In this document: positions 37,206 to 46,717 of the stretch, piece after piece
Layout: every line of letters starts with the position of its first letter
Numbering within the stretch: the stretch's first letter is position 1
NCBI GenBank assembly: GCA_019633425.1
Contig: WSUB01000006.1
Coordinates: 186,001-250,000, forward strand
Length of the DNA stretch: 64,000 nucleotides
Source of the DNA: Tulasnella sp. 424
Lineage: Eukaryota > Basidiomycota > Agaricomycetes > Cantharellales > Tulasnellaceae
Reading direction: 5' to 3'
Translations under genes and position numbers: made by a program
The notes under the pieces: generated by a model
Seen by the model: the letters and a program-made list of their open reading frames with translations, nothing else
Databases searched by the model: none
Told to the model about the DNA's origin: nothing

Positions 37206-40026
37206 ATGGTGCTCTTCAGAACTGCATCAAATAGCACCCAACCCTCTACACCGGTTTATGGCAGCGTTCGAAGCACACCGTCGTAAGCCTGCTTTTTTTT
37301 CACAGTTATGGTAATCGCCAAACCAATCGACCATGTTAATAGGGAATTCTCCGGGTGGGAAACCTACCCCGAGACAACACGGTTTCGAAATCGGCCCCGT
37401 CCTCAAGTAGGCTCCTCATCAAATCATCTTCCTCAGACCAACCGCCAGGCTTCTATGAATGTTGCTGGTCCTTCGAACTCTCAGCCGAGGGGTCGAAGGA
37501 GCCCCGAGCCCTCCGACGACAGTAGCGATGACGACTCAGATCGCAGGAGCGACGACGACTCAAGTCAAACTAGCGAAGACGAGTCAAGTCAAACCAGCGG
37601 CGACGACTCAAGTCAAACTAGCGACGACGACTCGAATCAAAGTGCCGGTGAAGAGGAGGATGAAGAACGAGCTCGAGCGCTCGAAGCTATTCAGGAGAAG
37701 CTCAACTCGTGCATCGTGGTTGGCGCGAAGAAGGCATTAACTGCCCACCAAAAACTGGTTCGAAGGGAGACATTCGATTTAGAGAGGTCGGAGGCTAGGG
37801 GTGGGATGATTTTTGACTATGTGCGTAAACCCTCTTTGATTCTTTGACCGCCTGACGATGACCAATAAGTCTAATAGGAGGTACCACCAACTTTGTTGCG
37901 TCTTTCGATCCACTACTAACCTGGAAGCCGTTCCAAAGGATCACGATAGCATGGTAATAGAGCTCCTATGTCGGATTCATGACTCGAGCGTAATCCAAGG
38001 AGAAGCAGGACCAACGCTGTAAGTCGAAGTCGGAATCCGCTGGTAGACTCCCTATTAATTCGTCGCTATACCATAGAATAGTTGTCTCGAATGAAAGAGA
38101 GATCGCCAAGTGGACGGTAGCGGCTCGAGATTTCAGCGACCGATTCCAAAATAGTATGCTCATTTACCATGGTCCCAAGAGGTCAGCAGGTAAGTGGCTC
38201 TACAACCAACCATTAACGGAATTTAAGCTTATACTCGTCTTAATTCCCCCTAGCTGCACCATTCCTGGATTATCGGATCGTGATCACGACATATAGGGTA
38301 CTCTCAGGAGATGTGGGTCTCGATGGACTCCAATTCCTACGTGTTATACTCGGTAAGACTAATAGACCCATGGGTGGCTTAATCAAGGGACCCCGAGCTT
38401 ATCATTGTTTTTCTACCTTCCATAGATGGGGGTGAAGTGATTCGTAATAAGAAGACCCAGCAATCGGAAGCCTGCTTTGAAGTGAATGCGTCGTACCGTT
38501 GGTGTTGCACTAAGAATAGCGTAAGTAACAGGGTTTATTTGAAAGGCCTTTTGTTATTGCGATGGACTAAGGAATTGGGGGGTTTAGGGAGCCATAGCTC
38601 TCAACCAATACGGAGCGTTTGCAGAATTTTTGCGCATTCCAAATCTTACCGCGGCCCGTAAAAGCAAGGCATGTTAAAGGATTGTTCAAGGCGGGAAACC
38701 TACTCACTAGAGCTACATGCATTAGGAATTTCTCGATCAATTCATTCTGTTGCCACCCGATGACAATGCTGTATACGGAGAGGCGCCACCCACTAGCGAA
38801 TTGGAGAACAGGTTTTTGGTATTCCATAAAGTAAACTTCAACCGTGGTGAACGGAAATTTTATCGGGCACTTGAAAGGCGTTTGGACGAAGTGGGAGCAC
38901 AGTATCTCCGTCCTCGTGTCCTGCGGCGCGACGGAGGAGACATTGCTCGTAGAATGGTCCTTCTCTCACTTAGAGGTACCGCCATTGAGACTAGTACAAT
39001 TGGTTCGCTTTGCTGACCAGTTTTGAACGCCATAGCATGCTGTCACCCGGGGCTTGTTTGGACTCGGAGGCGCCTAGGCAAGATCCCGAATCACGATGAC
39101 GAAAGGAGATGCAATATATGCCAGCAGAGGTGCGATCTTAAGACCTGGCTTGAGCTCCCTCTTACTAATAAATCCTGCAGAATCGATCGCAAGAATAACT
39201 CCCGATTTTGCGCTCCGTGTAACGAAAACGTTATGAGGAAGTTCCCAGAAGACCCTTCTCATTCGGCGAATCCAAAAGTCAGGGAGATGCTAGCTATTCT
39301 TCGCCGTACCGAGATAAACACCCATGGGCGTGGTCGAGTGGCCATCGTTTGTCAGTTCAAAGACTTCGCTAAGATCATAGCGGATCACTTGTCTCAAGAG
39401 CAGTTCCGGTTTGCGATGTGTAAGCGTACAATGTTGTGCACCATATGACATCTATTGACCCGCCATTTCTTAGTCCATGACTCAAATAGAATGCAAAAAG
39501 AACGAGCAATGGAGGCCTTGCGACGCCGCCGAGACCCGGCCACGGTAGCCCTTGTCACTGTGAATCTTGCCGATATCCACGGTGAGAATTCCCTTCATAC
39601 TGTCGAGTGACTGGTGCAATCTTCTTAAAACATCTAATAGGTTTAGATTTAAGAGAATTCGTTGCGGTTATTCTGATGGACCTGTGGTGGGACCCTCGCC
39701 TAGACGACCGCCGGTTTTTGATCGACCACGACGTGTACGTCCAAGTCCGAGGTGTTGGCCCGTTTGCCGCGAAATCTATCCCTAATCCCTTATTTAAATA
39801 CAGGAGAGTCGATATTTATAAACTTTATTTCGCACAATCAATCGAATCTCAAGCACTAAAGGTCCTTGTCTCGCATACTCTTTATCCTAGGAGTCTTTCT
39901 GATACGGAACTTCAAAAGCTGCTGACCCGGCCAGAGTCCATCAGTGACAACAATCACGGTATCATCCAGCAACTGGGGATCCGTTCGACACCTTTAAACC
40001 TTGATTTCCTGCTAAAACCCGCTTAA
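37206..40026 (+). CDS. SNF2-derived protein without ATPase motifs, copy 1
   Basis: Fourteen exons assemble to 677 aa without any stop: 37206-37282, 37343-37820, 37878-37880 (3 nt), 37939-38018, 38077-38189, 38254-38352, 38426-38520, 38588-38668, 38726-38975, 39036-39129, 39181-39419, 39474-39581, 39641-39734, 39804-40026. It aligns with the gene at 46718-49582 exon for exon, sharing the 3-, 80- and 239-nt exons. Every helicase motif is altered: MGLGKT is DHDSMV, DEGH is DGGE, ASGTAIN is replaced by CTKNS, LKAGGIGLNL by LADIHGLDL, and HRIGQ is gone. The C-x2-C...C-x2-C insert (CNIC, CAPC) is kept. The N-terminus has acidic Ser/Asp/Gln repeats absent from the third gene. The donor after 38668 is GC. 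A pseudoenzyme is likely; function unknown. Confidence 0.75.
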
Positions 40027-40030
40027 TCAC

Positions 40031-40630
40031 TAGTGCGGTAGACGGATCGTCCACGGTTGAATTTCACTGGGCGTTTCGCGTTTCACGCAAGCCTTCCACC
40101 TCGATCCTGTCACATCCCCATCCAGTCAAATTAAGCTAGCTGTAGAATGCACCCAAACTTGCGTAGATCCTGTATATAGACGAAAAGTACACTCTTACTA
40201 GATACAAAATGGTGCAAAAGTTCGAAAATGGGGGGGGGGGGCGGGCAAAAACAGAAAATTCCGAATAAAATGTCCGACAGTATCGCCGGCTAACTCCGTC
40301 ATCGGTCCCTCCCTCAGAGGTCACAGCTGGCGACGCCGTTAAGGCCCAGAGAAATCGCAATCTCAAATCGCAGATGATGATGGGGTGAAGCACTTGGTAG
40401 CCAAATAAATATCTTGTAGACCCAAAGACAGTCCATTCTGGGCCCGCACTAGTCCTGTATTGATTGCGAAAGCATCGAGTTTCGCACGAAAGGGTCTATC
40501 TATCTATTCCCTGGCGACGACTTCCATCGTCTCCAAGGACAACACGCCCAGCTATGTGACCTCTGGGGACGATGACCGCGAAACGCGAAAGTGAAATTCA
40601 ACCGTGGACGATCCGTCTACCGTACACTAG
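40031..40630. mobile_element. MITE-like element with long terminal inverted repeats
   Basis: A 600-bp insert between the two SNF2-like units. Its left end (CGGTAGACGGATCGTCCACG, from about 40036) is repeated as a reverse complement at the right end (to about 40623); the inverted repeats extend some 45-50 bp with small differences. No transposase frame is present, so it is non-autonomous. ACTAGT occurs at both borders and may be a target duplication or part of the repeat. The equivalent junction after the second unit (45590-45610) is uninterrupted. A run of G near 40230 lies inside. Confidence 0.75.
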
Positions 40631-42688
40631 TACTCCGAGGCGTTGCGGCATCCGATATCAGCGAGAGTCAAGAACCCATTCGTTCGACGAGTTTCCACGC
40701 AACGGCGCTTTCACAGTTTCACTGCACCCCCGTCAAACCATGGCTTGCCTGGGGTCTGAGGGACTCCTCGTCCGCTCTTTTTGACTATTCCATTGTCCGT
40801 CATCTCTTAACTACCTCAGCGTCATGTCTCTCCGACCGCGACATTCAAAACCGGCTGAGGACACTTTTTCCATGTAATTCATTATATCTCAATGATATAG
40901 AACTGTAGCCGGCTAACGCTATATCCTCGTTGGCTCGATCAAAGCGAGCTGCAAGTCTTAGAGAGTGTCGCTATACGTTGGCATTATTGGCGCGCTCTTG
41001 AATCCACATGCTTCCTAGTTCCCTAGGACGGTCCCCTTCCCTTTGCTCCTGATCGCTCGAAGGGCCTCAACCGGTGCTCCTCTCTCACTATCCTACAGCA
41101 GCCCCCTGCTGTTGAGTGCTTCGCGCTCCGCTTACACCTCGCTCTCTTCTCTTCTCGCATGAACAAGGTCACCGCAAGATCACGCTTTCAATACCGGTCG
41201 TTCCAGGTCAAAACAGGCTCAGGCGGCTGTATCTCGCTATTACTTGGTACGATCGCTTTCGAACCTTCATGTTTTACTCAGAGGTTGTTTCGGGGGTAGC
41301 AAGTAATTCACCGCTTAGAGCGTCCCCCCGCCAGCTCAAACTCGGACGAGGACTTTCAAACCCCAGTTTTTTCACTCAGGTGGAGCACAGGGGTCGAGTC
41401 GCCACAGGCGTTTGCGTGTGGTTGGTAATCTCCAACCCCTCGACTGTACGACATGATACACCCTCCCATAGCCAGGTTAAGTAAATGCGGCGCGGGCCGT
41501 GGAAGCTCTGACGTCTTAACATAAATACCCATCAGCTACTTCTTCTTAATCTACCCGGTGATGTATATTCTGCGGTGGTGGGAGACGCTTCTTCGGATAT
41601 GGGACTCCAAGTCGTGCATATCCTCGCGGTTGTCGCGGACTTGGAAGAAGCACACAGACACCACCAAGCGCAGCAGAGCGGCATGGAAACTTGAATATTT
41701 CTCCATTCGTCCGTGAGACATGATTGGTTTATTTGAACTTTCATTTTAATCTTCGCTCCATCTCAAACCCCTTTAGGGGTGAGGTCAACGTCTTGAAGAT
41801 CTCATTCCGCGTTTCCTCCGCTATTTTCCTATTATATTCACCTGATTAGTATAGAGTGAGGTATATGGCAGTGCATATAAATGGAAAGAATCAGGATAGG
41901 GCACAAAGAGCGCGACCTTATCCCCATAACTCCCTTCGCTTCTTCTTCTCACAGATCTCCCCTGACTTGAAGAGCCTACTCCACGCGGATTGCGCTCTAT
42001 GAGCGGACTAAAAAATATTGCCACGTGTACTAAACCGATGCTTAACCAGCCTACATGAAAAGCACGCCGGAGGTAGTGGTTAAAAAGCTCAAACGCAACG
42101 ACTCCCTGATGAACAAAGGACATTAGGTTATCTAGTCTCTGACCTGCTCCCATAGAGCCCTCTATCTTGATTACGTAGCGCGCACCATGAATGCTCACGA
42201 GGAAGGATGATAGTCGCTGAGGAAACGGTTTCTAGGAGCGGTGTGTGCATGTGGCTTTATTTGTACGCGCGGCTTTGGGCATTCCGATTCAAGCACTACC
42301 TTTCTCCCTTCCGCACTGCGCACAGAGCGGTTCGTGGCATCGGCGCAATGAAATCACGATGGTGAGGTCCATCTTCGGCGATCATTGCACCAAAATTCCC
42401 TCATAAGGAACGAGGATGACCTCGTTATTTTCAAAATTTAGGGGACGTCGACATGTCAACCCAAACAATCAGGGTTGCGATTGTCTCCTCGATTTGCGAT
42501 TGGCTCCTACCTTGTACACATGCCTAAAGCGGTTCCCTGCGGCACGCCACTACATTTGTCTCGAAAACCGCTGGCGCCCCAAACTCCTACGCACCCTTGC
42601 TGTGAAACAATGCCCGGACGAATAAAAGGTAACCCGTCGCATGAGCCTCCGTTTTCTCTCAACACGCTAACCCACTTGCACTGCAAAG
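40631..42688. repeat. Duplicated upstream region of SNF2-like copy 2
   Basis: Second copy of the DNA at about 35262-37205. The first bases (TACTCCGAGGCGTTG) recur just after the second SNF2-like gene at about 45600-45665, marking the edge of the duplicated unit. No gene is recognised. Minus-strand open frames at 41532-41744 and 41821-42198 are paralleled in the first unit. Confidence 0.6.
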
Positions 42689-45543
42689 ATGGCACTCTTC
42701 AGAGCTGGATCAAATAGCACCCAGCGCTCTACACCGGTTTATGACAGCGGTCGAAGCACACCATCGTAGGCTTGCTTCCTCCCTCCCCTCCTTTACAATT
42801 ATCGGATTCGCTAAACCCATCGACCACGTTAATAGGGAATTTTCCGCATGGGGAATCTATCCCGAGACAACACGGTTTCCAAATTGGCCCCGTCCTCAAG
42901 TAGGCTCCTCCTCAAACCATCCTCCTCCATCCAGCCACACGGCTCCTACGAATGTCGCTGGTCCTTCGAACTCACGGCCGTGGGGCCAAAGTGGCAACGG
43001 ACACTCGGTTCAAAGTAACCGCGAACACTCGGACCACGGCGGCGACGGACACTCGATCGAGGAAGACTCGGGTCCTAGTGGCAGCGATGAGAGCTCAGAC
43101 ACAAGTAGCGACGAATCCTCAGATCAAAGTAGTGACGAAGAACCAGATCCAAGTAACGACGACGACCCGGTCCCAAGTAGTGACGAAGATCCGGACCAAA
43201 ATTCCGGCGAAGAGGATGGTCAAGAGATAGATGCAGAGGCTGCACTTGACGCCATTCGCAAGAAGCTCAACTCATGCATAGTAGTTGGTGCGAAGAACGA
43301 ATTAAATGCTTACCAAAAGCTTGCTCGAAGAAGAACTTTCGATTTGGAGATGTCGGAGGCTCAGGGTGGGATGATTTTTGACTATGTGCGCTACCTCTTT
43401 TGAACCTTTTTCCTTGACCGCCTGACCAATGACTAATAATTCCAATAGCAGGTAATAACGACTTGTTGCGTCCTTTGATCTACTATTGACCTAGAAGCCG
43501 CTCCTAAGGATGAGGATAGCATGGTCCTAGAAATTCTATGCCGGGTTCATGATTCGAAGTACATCCAAGAAGAGGAAGGACCAACTCTGTAAGTTCAAGT
43601 CGAAATCCGCTGGTAGAATCCATATTAACTCGTCACCCTATAGAATAGTTGTCTCGAACCAGGGACAGCTTGACAAGTGGGCGTTTGCGGCCCGAGAGTT
43701 CAGCGAACGATTCTTGGATGGGGTGGTCGCTTACTATGGTCCCAGGAGGTCGGAAGGCAAGTAGCTCTAGCGCCGTTATTGCCCGAATTAAAGCTTACAA
43801 TCGGCCCAGTGGAACCATTCCATCGACATAAAATTGTAATCACGACGTACAAGGTACTTTCGGCTGATCGAGGTCGCTCCCACAGCGGCCTGCTGAAAAA
43901 TGGACTCGAATTCCTGCGTGTTATTCTCGGTAAGATTATGCATTTATGGATCGTCTAATTAGGAAGGCTTGAACTGATCAAAGAAACCACTATCGTTCCG
44001 CCTTCAAAGTTGGGGGTGAAGTGATCCGTAATCGGAAGACCCAACAATCACAGGCCTGCCTTGCAGTAAATGCGTCATACCACTGGTGCTGCACCAAGGA
44101 TAGCGTAAGCGGTGGGCTTTATTTTCGTTACGGGGATTTACGTTCAAAATTTTGCATCCAGAGCACAATAGCGTTCAATCAGTATGAAGTATTTGCGGAA
44201 TTCTTGCGAATTCCAAACCTTACCGCGGCCCGTAGAAGCAAGGTATGTCAAAGGATTATTCGAGGTGCAAAGACTACTCACTCATGCTGCGTGCATCAGG
44301 AATTCCTCGATCAATTCATTTTGTTGCCACCCGATGACAATTCTGTATACCAAACCACAACGTTTACGAGCCAACTAGACGATAGGTTCTTGCTATTTGA
44401 AGGGGTAAACTTCGACCGTGGCCAATGGGAATTTTATGAGGCACTGGAAGAACGCTTGAACGACGTGGGAGGACGTCATCTCCGCCCTCGAGCCTTGCAG
44501 CGTGGCGGAGGAGATATTGTTCGCAAAATGATCCTTTTCTTGCTTCGAGGTACCGTAATCAAGACCGTTAGAACGGCTCGCTTGACTGACCAGTTTTAAA
44601 CTCCGTAGCCTGCTGTCATCTTGACCTCGTTCTCGGGGATCCAGACGCTGAGATCCAGGATCAGGGTGACGACGGAAGGGAATGCATTATCTGTCAGGAA
44701 AGGTAAGATATTAAGAACTCTTTTGAGTACTCTCTTACCAAAGAATCCGGCAGCATCAATCTCGGGAATAACTCCCAGTACTGCACTTCGTGCAATGAAG
44801 AGGTTATGAGCTTTTCCCCAGAACGTTCTGCTCGGTTCGCGAATCCAAAAATCAGGAAGATGCTGGGTATTCTTCGCCGGATTGAAGAGATCTCCGATAG
44901 ACCGGGGAAAACGGTTATAGTTTGTCAGTTCGATGACTTCGCTGATATCATCGCGGGTTACCTGACTCGAGAGGAGTTCCAGTTTGTGAGGTGTAAGTAC
45001 GCAACGCCGTGCTCCGGATGTCACCTATTTACCGGAAATTCCTCTAGGTCATGACTCAAATATAATGCAGAAAGAACGAGCAATGAAAACCCTGCGAAGC
45101 CCCCTAAACCCGGCCAGGGTAGCTCTTGTTACCGTCAATCTTGCCGATATTCACGGTGAGTATTCACTTAACACTGTCCAGTAACTGGTTCTATCTTATT
45201 AAATACCCCACAGGTCTAGATTTAAGACGATTCTCTAGGGTTATTCTTATGGACCTTCCCTGGGACCCTCGCTTGGACGCTCGCCGTTTTTTGGTGGATC
45301 ACGACGTGTATGTCCAAGTCCGAGGGAATTGACCGGTCTGCCATCAGCCCTAATATCCTGTTTAAATACAGGAGAGTCAATATTTATCAGCTTTACTTCG
45401 CACACTCAATCGAACGTCGAGCTTTAGAGGTTCGTGTCTCTCATGTCAGCTGCGCTCGCAGTCTTCTGACACAGGACTTCAAAAGCTGCTGTACAGACCA
45501 CAGCCTATCAGCGACAACACTCAAGACATCATCCAGCAACTAG
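42689..45543 (+). CDS. SNF2-derived protein without ATPase motifs, copy 2
   Basis: Fourteen exons give 691 aa: 42689-42765, 42836-43385, 43449-43451 (3 nt), 43509-43588, 43644-43756, 43810-43929, 44010-44104, 44162-44242, 44300-44549, 44609-44702, 44754-44992, 45048-45155, 45214-45307, 45372-45543. Ten of the 14 exon lengths equal those of copy 1. Walker A is DEDSMV, the DEGH motif is VGGE, and motifs III, V and VI are lost as in copy 1. The Cys insert (CIIC, CTSC) and the acidic Ser/Asp N-terminal repeats are retained. The donor after 43756 is GC where copy 1 has GT. The last exon carries a 1-nt deletion relative to copy 1 near 45460, so the final 20 or so residues differ and the protein ends early; the older tail remains readable in the next frame to about 45594. 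Confidence 0.72.
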
Positions 45544-46717
45544 GGGTCCGTTCGACGCCTTCCAACCTTGATTTCCTGCTACAACCTACTTGATCACGGG
45601 TACTCCGAGGCGTAGAAGGATCCGATATCGGCGAGAGTTACGAATCCACTCGGTCCAATCCCTAGCCGCGATTACACTTTCCTTCCCTTCCTCCCACGTC
45701 GGCTCCTCAGGAGAAGAGTCTTATAATTCTAACTGGCGTCCTGCCCATTCTTCTATCTTCGTTCTTTCGTCTGTACTCATTAAATCGCGTCTATAATCAT
45801 GAATTTGAACTACGGAAGGGAAACTCCCTTGATGACCTTCGAACTGACGTTTATCCAAAAACAAAAGTATCATGGTTAGATCTACGCTCTCCCGGATACG
45901 GCGTTGCCGACGGTCCACCAGAAGGCAGGCAGTAGATCCTTTCGGGCGAAGTTTGTCATCCCAAGGATTATTGGGGAAACTGTACACTTTCTAGACGCGG
46001 AGTGGTGCGATTTCATCATCGTCAAGCCTCCATAAATTCGCCGAGGAGCACGGAACAACGAAAGGCTGAATTCGGTCGATACCGCTTGGCCCGACAGGTG
46101 CATCGCACCGAGCCGAAGATCAACCACACCCATCAAGATCCCTGTGGTAGCTAATTTACAGGCTTGTTGCCAAAGGGAGGAGGACAAAGAAAACTCGCAG
46201 AAAGGCGGGCGGTCATCAGGGACCCTTAGCATCGTTCCAGGCTCGCGAGACTATGCCTTTTTGGGGAACGTGAGTGTGAGAAATTCGCCCAATTAGGGTC
46301 ACCTGCGACACCCGACGCGGCTTACGACAACACCACTGAACCCCTTGCATCCGCAAGGCGGCAGGCCTTATCTTTTGTCGATCAGAGCGGAAAAGTTGTC
46401 ATGCTACCACTCCTTGACGTCATTCCGTAAGCCCCATCTCTCCTAATCTTCAACCCCCCGTCCCCGGAAACGAGCAAATGAAGTTAGCGGGTGAGCAAAA
46501 AGCTTTCTACAGCGCCTTCTGACGATACCAACAACTCAACTGCACCAGAAACCGTTTCCCTGGCAGGGGGCGTTTTCGGTATCGAGGGGCAGCGAAGTTT
46601 CTTTCATCTCGCGTTCATCAAAGGGGCTTGCTGCGTCAAAAAGGCGACTACGGAATATAAAACCACCGACCAGTGAGCCTAAACCTCGATACGAATTCCG
46701 CTCAGCTTACACCCACC
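45544..46717. other. End of the tandem duplication and spacer
   Basis: About 45544-45594 keeps the ancestral last codons of SNF2-like copy 2, and 45598-45670 repeats the start of the duplicated unit (compare 40630-40700). From about 45700 to 46717 I see no gene; the minus-strand open frame at 45882-46232 has no recognised feature. The final part should hold the promoter of the next gene. Confidence 0.5.

Noticed and set aside
37206..40026. Calling the dead SNF2 copies pseudogenes
   Set aside because: Every exon is open and every junction keeps phase in both copies; only the catalytic residues are lost.
40220..40240. Poly-G run as a regulatory or quadruplex signal
   Set aside because: A single homopolymer inside a MITE-like element; more likely slippage. 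The poly-C run at 61730 was treated the same way.
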